From Guillardia theta CCMP2712 (lineage: Eukaryota; Cryptophyceae; Pyrenomonadales; Geminigeraceae), in NCBI RefSeq assembly GCF_000315625.1, contig NW_005434575.1:152620-209225 (forward strand): DNA of 56,606 nucleotides, read 5' to 3'. Every line of letters begins with the position of its first letter. The first letter of the stretch is position 1. The translations under genes and the position numbers were made by a program. Shown piece after piece: positions 10,443 to 21,863 of the stretch. A model generated the notes under the pieces. The model saw only the letters and a list, made by a program, of their open reading frames with translations. It was not told the DNA's origin and searched no databases.

Positions 10443-13030
10443 CACGTCAACCCGGCAGGGGCGGAATGGCGGGAGAACCGAACACAGGCTGGTGCCGCCG
10501 GGCCCCGCCGGGGCTCAGGCTGCCCGTTTACTCAAAGTTAAGTGAAAAATCAGTACGAGGAGCTGCCGCAGGCTGCATGACGTTCCGAGTTCAGCCTGCG
10601 GCGGCGGCCACTGGCGTTGGCACGGCAGTGCCGGCCCGGCGATCCCGGCGGTCGCGGCCCGGCGACCGGGACTCGGACCGCCGGGCGCCGGGCGCCCGGT
10701 CCGACGATCGGCATCAGTTCAGGTCGGACCGTACGGTTTTTACGGGTCTCTCGTACCGTCCGTAAGTCCGTACTGCGTCTGTTGGATGTTGCCAGCTATA
10801 GGCTGATGGCCGTGACAGGCTTTGCCTCCGGAAGTGACCGAGTCACTAGCCTCGCTCGGAGGACTCGAAAGCTGACAGTTGTGATCTTGAGATTTTTATG
10901 AAGATTCGGTCGAAAAATTTGAACTGCTCAACTGTTAATTTTAAATTCCAAGTTAACTCCCCAAATCATAAGGCCCATCAATCTTCGCATTGGTTGCCAG
11001 TCAAAGGTCAGCAGGGCCCGAGAGCCCATGTAAGGGATGGGTGACGGGGGCGAAAAAGCAATATCGAGTACGGGTCCTTTCCCATAGAATGGATGGGTAG
11101 TCCCCATTAGAATACGGGACCGTTTGGAAAACACGTTTTTTCGAGCTCAGCGCTTATCCGGATCCTGTCAGCTGCCTCCACGGATCGCTCACGGCTGCGC
11201 CATGGACATTCTTCGCACCGGTACATTTGGGGTTTATGGAAGGGGTACAATTCGATGCGATCTTTTAACTCCTGAGACTCGCACGGGGCAAGCGTCACCG
11301 TACCCCTGAATTTGACAGCAATAACCGGGTGGTCTCATCTGCAACCCAAATCCGCTTGACTTCTTGGCGGGACAAGCAAAAAAACAAAATCTCCAGGCGT
11401 CGAATCGAAAAGAGCTAAGTTCAGGAATGACTCTGAAACTTCGCTTTTTCGTACAACTGCCAGCTGTCCAAATCTAACGTACGACTTTCTAGGGGTAGGG
11501 TACATGGATTTCTGTGTCACACCGGTACTTTAGCAGCACTCGAAACCCGGTGATGACGTGCTTCGGTAAAGGTGTGGATCTTTTGGGGTAGGGTACGTAA
11601 GTGAGAAGGAGGGGTGGGTGGTTTCGATGGGAGATTAAAACCCTGGTGGCACCAATCTCACGCATTACTCCATGTCCCCACACGCGAGCCACGGCGAAAG
11701 TCATGCAGCAGTCCGCAAGCCACAGCATGTCTCTGTGGACGGGCAGGTTCAAAGCACTCTGGATGCCGAGATCCGTACTGTTCGCCGCCTCCCATTGAGC
11801 TCAAGCGATTTGAGCCGATGTCGCCATGGTTGCCCGAGCCGTGAGAAGCAGTTGGAATGCTTGTATGCTGCGATTGGATTGATTGAAAGGAAAGCTGAAA
11901 TTGTTAACTCTCTTGGGGACATCATAATTTTATCTTCGACATGTTACTGATGTTTGATTGGCATCTATCCTTATAGATCAAGAAGCAAATCTGTAAATAT
12001 TATTTGATTTAATGTACATAGTACTTTACCTTGACATACAATAAAGATTAATGTCATGATTATTCCATGTTTCTTTGTCCATTGATCCATTGGTATCGTA
12101 CAAGATGAAGGAGAATGGGTTCATCCTAGGAGATTTGATGTAGCGAGATTGAGAATGAGGCAAGCTCAACGTTACCGAAAAGATGTTCCATCGTAGTTCA
12201 AGGGAGCCCATACACATAAAATTCTCAAGCACATGGTTCAATACCAGATCAATCAATCGAGATGATATCAAACGCGCTAGAAGCGGCGGGAGAGATCTGC
12301 ATTGGCGTCCTGCTCCATCTGCACATGTATGCATCAGAGCCTGACAAATCTGTATCATGTTATAAGATTCGTCCTTCCAACGTAATGCTGGATGGATATT
12401 CAAGCTGATGAAAACACGAAGCACACGAAGCCTTTTGATGGGTCCAACAACTGGATGAAAGACATTTTTCCATAGTCACACTGTTACTGCAGCTGAAGGT
12501 AAAGTTCAGTGATAGAGATCTGGGTCGGGCCCATTTTCCGATGGGAAGAGTGAAATTGTTTCAACTTGCTTCACTTTGATCATTGAGTGTAAGCATATGG
12601 CCAAAACTAGTCCTGCTGCGTGACGGTGGAAATAAACAAGTGGTAAGAATTGCAATGAGTGGCTCTGTTTCGAAGCCTCATTAAGCCTCATCACTCGGAA
12701 GCAAAGTTTTCCATGCATCTTGAAAATTTTGTATCAATCTTCTTGAGATGTTGATGATCGGACGATTTTCAGTAACTATCCCATGAGGAAGTGTACCGTA
12801 ACATCTGACTCGACCTTGTTGTTCGTTACCAACTCAACATTATTAGAACAGTCTTGCTACGGTGACCACTGTTGAGACCCTCGCATCCGTAAAACTATAT
12901 GAGTCCGCCCCAGAATCTTATTAGACCAGGAGACAAGGCAGCAACTTGTTCCCATCAAAGCGATCCCTCACCTTCTTGATGCATTCCTGTCGTTGTGTAG
13001 GGGCCGGGGCCCAACGTTTGCTCTACCGCC
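10443..13030. other. Intergenic with GC-rich repeat and G-tract motifs
   Basis: 10455-10760 is a very GC-rich element rich in CCGG, CGGC and GGTCC, sharing a TCAAAGTTAAGT segment with 39850. At 11490-11503 and 11585-11596 the motif GGGGTAGGGTAC occurs. Open frames at 11672-11950 (+) and 12026-12424 (-, a 132-codon frame with ordinary protein composition) may be exons of unknown genes, but I found no convincing splice partners. The last 300 nt before 13031 should hold the promoter of the giant gene. Confidence 0.5.
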
Positions 13031-16000
13031 ATGGTAGCAGGCGGAATAGGAGCAGCGCGAGCATGCGATTGCCCATTGAGCAGTGAGTATTGCAAGGAGC
13101 AGCGAGGACGGAAGAGGCTGTGGTTTCAGATGCTGCAGCTGGGAGATGTCGATTCGATGGCTGCCTTTGTTGCAGAGCTCAAGTTCCAGCAGGAGGATGT
13201 GCAGGAGTTGCTCACTGTGCAGGGATCGCACGGTAGAAGCTCGTTGCACGTTGCCGTGGAGAAGCAAGCTGCGGATGTGGTCAGATTCCTGTTAGATGTA
13301 GCGGAAGAGGAAGACATGCATGAAGAGCTCTTGACAGTGAAAGACGACTCTGGGATGACACCGTTCATGGACGCTTGCAAGGTTGGGAAGCTCGACGTGA
13401 TTGATCATATTGTAGACTTCGGTCTAAGGCACTCTGCAGCAGAATCTGTGAATTTGGAAGCTGCTCTGAAGATAGCGAAAGAGGAAGGGCGGACTGCTCT
13501 TGTAGACTACATCACGATGAAACTCTCACAGATCACTTCTTCGCAGGAAGAAGCCACGACTCCGATTCACGCTGGAGCAGGAGCAACGAACTCCGATCCC
13601 CCCCATAGGTCGAGACCTCAGGTAACTGCATTAGCTGACAGCGGAGAAACTCATCTCGAGGACACGCTGCGAACTCTCAGCAACGTCTCCTTCTTCTCGC
13701 TGTTGGATGCGGTCGCCCTGAAGCAAATAGCCATGCACTCCAAAAGATGCACACTGGCGAACAAAGAGTTCGAGTTCCTCTCGAGCTTTCTGCCTGAGTT
13801 GAGCATGTTTGTTGTCGTCAGCGGCACAGTCGAAGTCGAGATCGAAGAAGTTCAAGTCGATGACAAGTCAAAGTTGCATCCATGGTCGATCCAGTATCGG
13901 CTCAAGACATGTTCGTACAAGTATTCGCTGAAGACTGGTGACTCGTTTGGTGAAAGAATGCTACTCGTCGGTGACATTGCCACGTCAAGAGTGCGAGCGG
14001 CAGGGAAGGCAAGCCTGATCTACGTTGACTACGAGGCCATGAATAGCGTCTTGGTCCGACAGCCCAAGGTTCGCTCAGGGCTGGCGTCGTACCTGGCCAA
14101 TCAGGTCTTCGAAGACCGAAACGACTTGTGGGAGAAAGATAGTATCGACACGCTCACGGATGAAATTCTAGACCGCATCACCGCCATGTACAAACTAGAC
14201 AACAATGACGAGAACGGTCCGGAACTTTCTGATCAGTCGAACGTCAGTGCAGTGCAGAGAAAGAGAAGAATAGATGTTCCGATGATCACCAACAAGCACG
14301 ACGGCAGCCTGAATCTGACGCATCTGTCGTTGCTGTATTCTGAAGCGGCCGACGAGAAAGCAATCCGAGGAGACTCTACGGGGATTCTTGCCTATATGAT
14401 AACCTGCAAGAGGCTGATGGTGAGAGCCAGGCCCAACGTGCTGCTGCAACTGATGAGCTCGCACGTGATGCTCGCAAACTCCTTCATCTTCTGGAAGGAA
14501 GGTCGAGCCCTTGCCGCCTCCTTCAGGCTGAACCCTGCGGTCCAGGCTGTGGACCTCTCTGAAAACTTCTTGTTTGATGATGCCTTGGTCGGTGAAGAGG
14601 ACAGTGAAGATGGAATTCTCAGCTCGCTATGTGGCAAAGAGCATCTTAAAACTCTCAACTTGTCTCACTGCAGGCTGGGCAAGGGGGCGAGTTGTGCTTC
14701 TTCCATCCGCTCAAAGTCCTTTCAGCTTCTTACCAGCCTCGTTCAGACCTGCAAGAACTTGAAAACCTTAATACTGGAAGGCAACTACATAACGGACAGA
14801 GGAGCGATGACACTCTTCAGAGGACTGCAAGGAGGCTCTAACACTCTAGAGACTCTTGTGCTGTCCCAGAATGTGATTGGAAATAGAGGAGCCAAGATGA
14901 TCTCGGATTTCCTCAAGGAGTCGAGCGCATTGCTGACGTTGGACCTGTCATGGAATCAGATCGTTGAAGAGGGATGTTCCAACATCTTCGATGGGATGAC
15001 GACGAATCAAGTCCTCGAACAGCTCAACCTGTCTCAGAATAGGATAGGACACGAGGGAGGAGTTAGTCTCAGCAATATGTTGAAAGTCAACAAGTCGCTG
15101 AAAAAGTTGAGCGTCAGCAGCTGTCACATCCCGGAAAGCTGCGGAGGAATGCTCGCCGACTCAATCTTTGTCAATGCAAGTATCGTAGAGCTGGACTTGA
15201 GCTGGAACCTGTTGGGTAGCACTGAGAGTTCTATCGTCACAGCATTCGCAAGCTGTAAGGCTGATCGCTCGCTAACTATTCACAGCTCAGGATCTTCGCT
15301 TCTCAGCTCATGGCCTCCTGACCATCAGAATCCTTCGGGACACTACAAGTTTGACTTGTCTCAACCCTACCAGGTCAAGTTCTTCGATGTCTTGAAAGAT
15401 CTCGGGAAGAAGAATCGCTTTCAGAACTGGAGGAACGAGACGATGGACGGCAAGCGGGTCTATGCTAGCAGCGACATAGAGGCTGCCAAGAAGGGAGTTG
15501 TGGAGCTGGACTTTGTGCAGCATCCAGCATCGCTCGATCGGTATCGTGTGATAGACGAGAGCTCACTGAAGATCTTGCTTGCAAAGCTCAACCGAAACAT
15601 GTATCATGTGAACAAACTCATCGCCCTCAAAGATGCTTGTCGAGAATTCCTCTTCGGTCCAGAAGAGGCGAGTGCAGTGCTTCTAGCATTCGACTCAGCA
15701 GAGCAGCGGGAAGACGCGTTCGTCTGCTTGTACTGCAGGCTGCTCAACATTGACGGATGCGTTGCTAGTGTCGTCAGCAGATGTTTCAGAAGGTCGGAGA
15801 TTGTCGGCCTGCAGGTGAGGCTGGGGCCTTCAGCCGTGTTCGATGAGAGCCGTGTCAACGGCTCCTACTGGTTCGACTTGGGGAAGCGAGACGACAGGGA
15901 GTGCTTTCAGAAGCTGATGAGTGTTTACAGCAGTGCGAAAGACGTGCTTCCTTGCTTGACTGAGTTGATGGTTTCCGACCTTGATGGAAATGAAGAGGAT

Positions 16001-17206
16001 AAGGATGGAAATGAATATCAGGAATCGTTCCTCAATGTGTTCCAGGACGAGACAAAGACTTCGGCTGAAGCTGTGAAGGAATTGTTTGCAACGTTCGACC
16101 AGTTTCAAGTTGAGCTTGTCTTCTTGTCGAGCCTGTTCGAACAGGAGCAACATGAGCAGTCCTCTCCTTCCTCTATCAGCGAGACATCTTCTATCAGTGA
16201 AAGCAGGAACAGACTCCCTTCGCTCAAACGAAATTCTGTCTTCAGATCCCCCAAGTTCTCTCTCGACAGGCTGCAGCGCGAGGACAGGACCACCTCGCTC
16301 CCCTCTGTCCAGGAGAGCAAGAGGCTGCTCCCTGCTCCGAGGAGACGGCAGACGCTGGCCAACATCGAGCAAGAGCAGAAGTTCGTGGAGGAGACGAAAG
16401 CACGACGAGAGGAGGCGCTGGAGAAGGCGTCGAAGATGATCGAAGAGGCTTGTGTGGGAGCTCCGGCATACTCGGTGACGGGCAGCCGGTTGGAGCGGGG
16501 GAAGAAGAAGTGGAAGCCTTGGGTGAAATGGAAGCGAACGCACGAGGAGGACTTCGTCATACATCGTGTGTCGCTGACGGACAAGAAGCAGGGGAACGGG
16601 CTGCATGAGATCCTCCACGGGGCTGTGGGGGAGAGCTCCTGCCTCAACTACTTCATCGACCTCGCCCTGCAGATCAAACTTCACACCATCCCCCGCTACT
16701 TCTCCGTCATTCTCTCACCTGCCCTCCACCTGACCCTCTACGTCAACGTGACTGGCTATCCCTGCGAGGACCATCACATCTGGAAGGGACACCAGCTGGG
16801 GTCGGACCAGGTTGTCATAATCGAGCCCAACGACCCCAACTACTCGTGCGGCACCTTCTACGTCTCGGTCGTGTCTGAGGCCCACCCAGCTGAGTTCGAG
16901 CTCAGCGTCCAGCTCTACCCCTACTCGCAGATGCTGCAGGTGCTGCAGGTGTACGACGACAGGAGCAAGGTGACGCTGCGGGAGCACACGGACTCGAGGA
17001 GCAGAAAGGTGAAGGAGCTCAAGAAGGAGTTCGGAGCGAGCGGGAAGGTCCTGCGGCAGGTGTCGTTCCTCTCGAACCTCCGCACACACCGAGGGGCAGC
17101 CGGGGCGCGGCTGCAGCCGAAGCCTGTCCTCCACATCCGTTCTGAGACGTCCCCGAGCTCTCGGCAGGCACCGACACCAAAGCTCGTGGTAGAGGATGAG
17201 AAGTGA
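13031..17206 (+). CDS. Ankyrin - cyclic-nucleotide-binding - LRR giant protein, intronless
   Basis: 1391 aa, one exon; the start ATG sits in a strong GCCATGG context. Order of domains: ankyrin repeats about 40-165 (GRSSLHVAVEKQAADVVRFL and GMTPFMDACKVGKLDVIDHI); a CAP_ED-type cNMP-binding domain about 212-345, with GDSFGERMLL matching the phosphate-binding cassette and SRVRAAG in place of the usual R-A-A; RNase-inhibitor-type LRRs about 500-740 (LKTLILEGNYITDRGAM, LETLVLSQNVIGNRGAK, LEQLNLSQNRIGHEGG). Two copies of a segment with the core GHYKFDLS / GSYWFDLG follow, about 765 and 945. A low-complexity basic/Ser linker lies at 1040-1150, and a beta-rich C-terminal domain at 1210-1305 is followed by a basic tail. 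Soluble, with no signal or TM. Probably a cAMP/cGMP-responsive scaffold, perhaps ciliary; that role is inference. Lack of introns is unusual here. Confidence 0.88.
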   Translation: MVAGGIGAARACDCPLSSEYCKEQRGRKRLWFQMLQLGDVDSMAAFVAELKFQQEDVQELLTVQGSHGRSSLHVAVEKQAADVVRFLLDVAEEEDMHEELLTVKDDSGMTPFMDACKVGKLDVIDHIVDFGLRHSAAESVNLEAALKIAKEEGRTALVDYITMKLSQITSSQEEATTPIHAGAGATNSDPPHRSRPQVTALADSGETHLEDTLRTLSNVSFFSLLDAVALKQIAMHSKRCTLANKEFEFLSSFLPELSMFVVVSGTVEVEIEEVQVDDKSKLHPWSIQYRLKTCSYKYSLKTGDSFGERMLLVGDIATSRVRAAGKASLIYVDYEAMNSVLVRQPKVRSGLASYLANQVFEDRNDLWEKDSIDTLTDEILDRITAMYKLDNNDENGPELSDQSNVSAVQRKRRIDVPMITNKHDGSLNLTHLSLLYSEAADEKAIRGDSTGILAYMITCKRLMVRARPNVLLQLMSSHVMLANSFIFWKEGRALAASFRLNPAVQAVDLSENFLFDDALVGEEDSEDGILSSLCGKEHLKTLNLSHCRLGKGASCASSIRSKSFQLLTSLVQTCKNLKTLILEGNYITDRGAMTLFRGLQGGSNTLETLVLSQNVIGNRGAKMISDFLKESSALLTLDLSWNQIVEEGCSNIFDGMTTNQVLEQLNLSQNRIGHEGGVSLSNMLKVNKSLKKLSVSSCHIPESCGGMLADSIFVNASIVELDLSWNLLGSTESSIVTAFASCKADRSLTIHSSGSSLLSSWPPDHQNPSGHYKFDLSQPYQVKFFDVLKDLGKKNRFQNWRNETMDGKRVYASSDIEAAKKGVVELDFVQHPASLDRYRVIDESSLKILLAKLNRNMYHVNKLIALKDACREFLFGPEEASAVLLAFDSAEQREDAFVCLYCRLLNIDGCVASVVSRCFRRSEIVGLQVRLGPSAVFDESRVNGSYWFDLGKRDDRECFQKLMSVYSSAKDVLPCLTELMVSDLDGNEEDKDGNEYQESFLNVFQDETKTSAEAVKELFATFDQFQVELVFLSSLFEQEQHEQSSPSSISETSSISESRNRLPSLKRNSVFRSPKFSLDRLQREDRTTSLPSVQESKRLLPAPRRRQTLANIEQEQKFVEETKARREEALEKASKMIEEACVGAPAYSVTGSRLERGKKKWKPWVKWKRTHEEDFVIHRVSLTDKKQGNGLHEILHGAVGESSCLNYFIDLALQIKLHTIPRYFSVILSPALHLTLYVNVTGYPCEDHHIWKGHQLGSDQVVIIEPNDPNYSCGTFYVSVVSEAHPAEFELSVQLYPYSQMLQVLQVYDDRSKVTLREHTDSRSRKVKELKKEFGASGKVLRQVSFLSNLRTHRGAAGARLQPKPVLHIRSETSPSSRQAPTPKLVVEDEK

Positions 17207-17265
17207 GTCGTCAAGTGCTGACGACAAGCAAGTCAAGTTAGAGCGCCACAATCAGCTGAAGTTGT

Positions 17266-18121
17266 TCATGCGAATTTCTTGACAAGCGAGAACGTCGGAG
17301 GTTCAGAACTCCTGGGAAGGAGTCCGAGGGCGTGCAAGGACAGTTGGACGGCGCTGCCGACAAGCTTCTCCTGACCTCGAAGAGCATTCTCAGCTTCCAT
17401 GGAGCTTTCAACCTGCAGGGAGGATGAGCGGGTTGTTGCAGCAACAAGACATGCTGACTTTGAGCAGCCATGGTTGAGGACCGTTGGCTTCGTCTGATGT
17501 CAGTGCGAACGTGAAGGCGAACAACTCGAAGCAGTTTGGCATCGCCAGGAACTGAGTCTTCTTGTTTCTGTGGTAACGCGTGAGGTCAAGGAAGCAAGTA
17601 AGGTTCTTCCTGGCTGCTCTTACCTCAAGGCGTCGAAGACTTTCTCAACAGAGATGGAAAGTTTCCCTTGTAAGGTCTCAACCCACGGGCCCAGCCATCG
17701 ATAGGTGATATCCCCTCCAGAATCTTTCAGAGACTTGAGCGAGAACATGGCTTCTTCTTCCCTCTCATCTTCCTCTCCTCCTGCGAGGTAGACCATGGCG
17801 TCTTGCTACAAGGACGTACTTGAGCTTTTGTCAAGAAACACTCTCAGATACCTGGATGTAAACTTGTAGATTTCCCACTGCAAGCACTGCTACTTTGATT
17901 GAAAGTCTGTTTTTTAACGCCTGATTCGAAACTCTTAGACTCCTGAGACAACCTTCCCAAGGTTCACCGCAAACTGCGGGAGAGGTTCAAGGTATTGCTG
18001 TAAAACGATCGATTTGCTTCCTCCATTCTGGCAAGGTTGTCAGAGGAGGCGACATATCGATAAGCTCGACGTCTCGGAGGAATGCAATCAATGCTTCGGA
18101 ACTCCTGCAGATGGAAGAAAT
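17266..18121 (-). CDS. Second TTL-like unit, degenerate tubulin-ligase C-terminal half
   Basis: Readable exons: about 18121-17852 (with one 33-nt intron removed), 17805-17624, 17551 to about 17440, and 17405-17266 ending in TGA. They encode FLRDVELIDMSPPLTTLPEW, KVAVLAVGNLQVYIQ, a block ending KLSISVEKVFDAL, and then NCFELFAFTFALTSDE followed by PQPWLLKVESS. The last pair is the TTL signature FELFGFDF...WLLEVNSSP, but with the metal/ATP-binding Glu and Asn replaced (LLKVES). The joint at 17624/17551 does not keep frame with the best donor; an earlier donor at GAGAAA|GT restores it. This may be a separate gene, an extra domain of the TTL gene just upstream, or a decaying duplicate. The 5' limit is unknown; the region 18150-19440 may hold more exons. 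Confidence 0.5.
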
Positions 18122-18354
18122 CTTACAGCCATCTGCGCGGATCGTCAGGTGATTTCATCTACCTTTCTTGTCTCACCAGTCTCGTGCATGCACTGCACAC
18201 GCCAAGAAATGTCTCGGCTTGCAAGAAGGTCCAGAACATGTTGCTGCAGCACATCATCAACTCAACAAGAGACGTTTCACTCCCACCTCCCAGTCGTTTC
18301 TTGAAATATCCACCTTGAGCCGGAGAGTCACAGGCATCACATCCTGTGAACAGA

Positions 18355-18396
18355 TTAAGGTCGAGGAGGCGGAGCAGGAGGACGAGGAGCAAGAGC

Positions 18397-18436
<40 letters not shown>

Positions 18437-18960
18437 TGAGCAGGAGCGGGAGCGGGAGCAGGAGCAGGAGCAGGAGCAGGACACAAGCCTTCGTGACCTG
18501 ATGTCCGGCTGCATCCAGGAGGAGGAAGAGGTTTACGCGTCCCAGCAAGCCCTGCCGCAAGTGTGACTTCCTCTGCTCGCACGTCGCTGCCTCACCCGGC
18601 GCATGTGATAGTGACTGGAAATCATCAGCCCCTGGTCACGCGCGTCAACTTGTCAGTTGCAGTATTTGAGGGAGGGAGTTGAAGGGGAGGGAGATATGGA
18701 GAGCTCTCAGAAGAGCAGAGTCGGGGAGAGATGCGGGAGGAAGGGACGTATGGAAGAGGCAGGAAGAAGAAGGCGAGGGAGAGAGAGTTGAGGCAGAGGA
18801 AGTGGAGGACCAGGAAGACAAGGAGGACACGAAGGAACGTGAGGTTGTTTTGGTGGGAAGAGAAAGAAGGCAATGCATGAGGAGACGGTGAGACAGAGGA
18901 GGAGGAGGAGGAGGAGGAGGAGGAGGAGGAGGAGGAGAAGCAGGAGGAGGAAGATCTCAA
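18355..18960. repeat. Simple repeats (GAGCAG)n and (GGA)n
   Basis: 18383-18480 is a GAGCAG/GAGCGG hexamer array on +. 18896-18945 is a GGA array. 18660-18890 is generally GGA-rich. Long open frames on both strands here arise from the repeats. They may lie in introns of the minus-strand TTL-like unit. Confidence 0.8.
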
Positions 18961-19494
18961 GAAACCTTGAGCACTTTGTCCCATGCGATATCTCTGTAGA
19001 ACGTGATTTGAATGGAAGATCTTTCATGATCAAACTGAAGGATCGTAAGATGAGAACAAACACTCCCTCTCTCACCTCCTCTAAGATGCAAATCTCCTCG
19101 TGCCTTTTCAGCACCCTGCTCAGAAATCGTCAGGAAATTTCGATCACAACGAATCTCTCTGCCACACCCCGTTACTTCGGCTGAAAACCAAGTGTTCTTC
19201 TGTACAAAACAATAGGGTCTGCTACCCGACAATGTCGTAGTCGTTGACGTCTTGCATTCCCTGTTGACAAGTGCTGAAGTTCTCAGAAGACTCCGAAGCA
19301 CCTGATACTCGATCGTCAACTTCCGCAATGACAATGACAAGTTCATCTTTGACAATGTTGCTCAATACAACATGATAGACAAAATCAAGAGATGGCAAGC
19401 AGGGCAACAACATCTTCTCCTCATCACCTTTAACCCTGCGAACCCTTCGTACTTGGGTGGCCGCGCATGCACGCAAGGAAATGATTCTCTTTCT

Positions 19495-19504
19495 CCTGCC
19501 CCGG

Positions 19505-19536
<32 letters not shown>

Positions 19537-19585
19537 ATTCTAGTTCCAGCTCCAGCCCCTGTCCCAGCTCCTGCTCCACTGACGC
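19495..19585. repeat. GCTCCT-type hexamer repeat
   Basis: Tandem GCTCCT/GCTCCA units on +. Read on - they give alternating Gly-Ala, possibly part of a C-terminal exon of the TTL gene. Confidence 0.7.
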
Positions 19586-19593
19586 CATGCTTT

Positions 19594-21531
19594 TCATGGT
19601 TGTAGAATGGAAATCCAGCCACGTAGACCTGCAGCAAGAAGGTAAGGGGGAGCAACTATCAACCCTTGACGCACCGATGTCACATGCGGATTCTCTCTCC
19701 ACCAATCGCTCCAGCTCTTGTCGGTACCAGGACAGTTCTCAGCTCCCCCGCACTTCCCTGCCCCTTCGGCCCATCCATCCCCCAGCACGAAGTCCAGCAC
19801 ATCCTCGATTATCTCTGCCAACTTGGGCTCGAGCTTCTCACCTACCTTTCAGTTAATTCCCAGCTCAGAGGGGTCTGGAGCAGCCGCAAACCTTCGTACA
19901 GGGCGAAGGACGGGTCCGAGTTGATCTCCAGCAGCCAGACCCCCCCAGCTTCATCGATCATCATGTCACAACCGAAGATCTCGAAGCAATGCCTGACACG
20001 TCAGAGTCAGGGAGCTGAGAAACTTCTGCCATTGAGTACGGCATGGGGAAAAAGCCAGCCGGGCAAAGCTTGGAGGCAGCAAACACCTCGGATATGATAT
20101 CACATATACTAACATCGTCGGTTAGAAAAGTGTTTGCAAATCATGCATGCAAACTTTTTGAAAAAGTGTCGGAACAGATCATCCGCTGTAGCAAAATCTG
20201 CAGCCCTGCCATCTTCTACTAACTCCTGAACTTACGAGGTTAGGAGCTGAGAGTGATTTTCAACCAAAAGAAACCTGGCAAAACTCTTGCAACAAGAGAG
20301 ATTTTCCTGCAGCACACAAACATCAAATGCAATCATGAAGAGTTCTGAAAATGCCTTTCGAGAAGTCATCGTGTGTACTTTGAACACAATGATTGGTCAA
20401 GAATGCATATTTGTCAACCACTCCATCCCTGTCAACCACAATCGTACGAGGGAACTCAAACAATAGAGTGCTTGGCTAAACTTTACCTCTTGGTATACTG
20501 AGAGTGGGCTGGAATGACAACGATATTTCTATGCACTCTCACCTGCAAACATACTATTAATTTTCGACACACATTTGTTCTCCTTCTTTCTTCCCGCCTT
20601 CCGCCCGCCCTCACTATCTCTCCTCTCTATCTCGCCTAACTCCCCCCTCCCATCTCACTCTCCTCCTCCTCCTCCTCCTCCTCCTCCTCCTCCTCCTCCT
20701 CCTCCTTTACTTCGAGATCGCCTTTGGCTACAGCGAGCACTCGTAGATGAAACTTGCGATTCTGGTAACTTTTCCTTTCCCCGTCAGCAGTGCGATGGAA
20801 GGAGGGTGAAGGGATACAGCATTGGAGGGTCGATGCATCGCTGCTAGAAATGAGATTGTCTTGAAGCAGCAGCACTCAGAAAACCTGAAGCAGCCAGACG
20901 TTTGACTGACTTGTTTGCAAAATCTCCATCATCTTTGTCTTGGCGATCTCCTCCAAGGAGAAAAGATGCACATCTTGACCTTTGAGAACAACGAAACCTC
21001 AGTCTCCCTCAAGAACAAGAAAACGGAGTCCGTGCCCAGTCTCTCACCTCGGTTGGAGTCGCTTGCCTTCAATACCCATAGGTCTCCATCCTTCTTCAAT
21101 TCCTCCTTCAGCTGCTCCAAGTATTCCGTCACATCCTCCTCGTCTTCTCTCAGCTCCACGAGATCCACGACGTGAGTGGTGGGGATCGCAGACATAAGTC
21201 GGGATCCAGGGAACTTTCTCGCATGCTTCTCGATCATCCTGTGCATGTCAGCCTTACGGTTGATGCACGTCTTGAGGTAGTAGAGGTTCGATCCGATCTT
21301 CCCCTCCAGTACATGATGCCATGGCACGTCCCGCCCGCTGCACCAAGTCAAGTCGACGGCCGGGTCAGCGCTGTCAAGAACAGAACTGTCCTGTGAGAGC
21401 ACAGAGCTTCAGGAGGAGGGAGGAGAGCGTCTCCTACTCACCTCTGTGACCTCCCATCCTCTCTTCTCAAACTGATCTCTTAGCAACTTCCTCGCCTTCC
21501 ACCATGTCGGCAGCAAAATTACCCTCGGCAT
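19594..21531 (-). CDS. Tubulin tyrosine ligase (TTL/TTLL) family enzyme
   Basis: Start ATG at 21531 (MPRVILLPTWWKARKLL). Exons 21531-21442, 21390-21048, 20997-20885, 20761-20711, 20542-20487 join in phase. The gene continues through exons at about 20428-20290, 20220-20150, 20080-19990 and 19978-19680. TTL enzymes ligate amino acids to tubulin tails using ATP. Seen in order: LEGKIGSNLYYLKTCINRK, LWVLKASDSNRG (ATP-grasp lysine and NRG), FVVLKGQDVH, NRKFHLRVLAV (the RKFDLR motif), VHRNIVVIPAHSQ, FLTNHCVQ (TTL LTNHCIQ), HCFEIFGCDMMID and WLLEINSDP with catalytic Glu and Asn intact. LTNHC is closer to TTL than to polyglutamylating TTLLs, but I do not assign the amino acid added. A GGA/TCC array (20660-20706) sits in the intron after 20711. 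The 3' end is uncertain: a stop at 19594, or splicing at 19680 into the Gly/Ala-rich frame ending near 19362. Confidence 0.82.
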
Positions 21532-21863
21532 TCTCCCCGACCGCCTGGCCAAGGCGCTACCCCTACCCCCCGAAATTATCTAACACCCGTGATAAGTCAG
21601 TGTATTGCACCGGTGACTTAGTACCCTCTACCCCTGTAGAATCCCTGGTCTGTGCCTGGTGCCGAAAAATGCTTTCCTGTCGCAAGTAGCTCCAACCGAG
21701 TCTGGCAAGAAGAGAGACGATGAGAAGAAGTTGAGCCGATATGAACAGTATGATGCCGTCGACACACGATGGTGACCAAACATTTCATTGAAAGATTTAG
21801 ATATACACGTGCTTTACAAAAGAATAAATGAGTGAACAAGCCTTTCCCAACAGCCCAGTTTCT

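Noticed and set aside
11672-11950. 92-codon plus-strand frame
   Set aside because: Open and not low-complexity at its end, but no start context, splice partner or family; left as unannotated.
15830-16684. 284-codon minus-strand frame opposite the ankyrin/cNMP/LRR gene
   Set aside because: Mirror frame of a GC-biased coding region; its Leu/Arg/Pro composition is typical of an antisense shadow.
18159-18566. Poly-Leu / Glu-Gln frames at the GAGCAG array
   Set aside because: Produced by the hexamer repeat in all frames; no independent coding signal.
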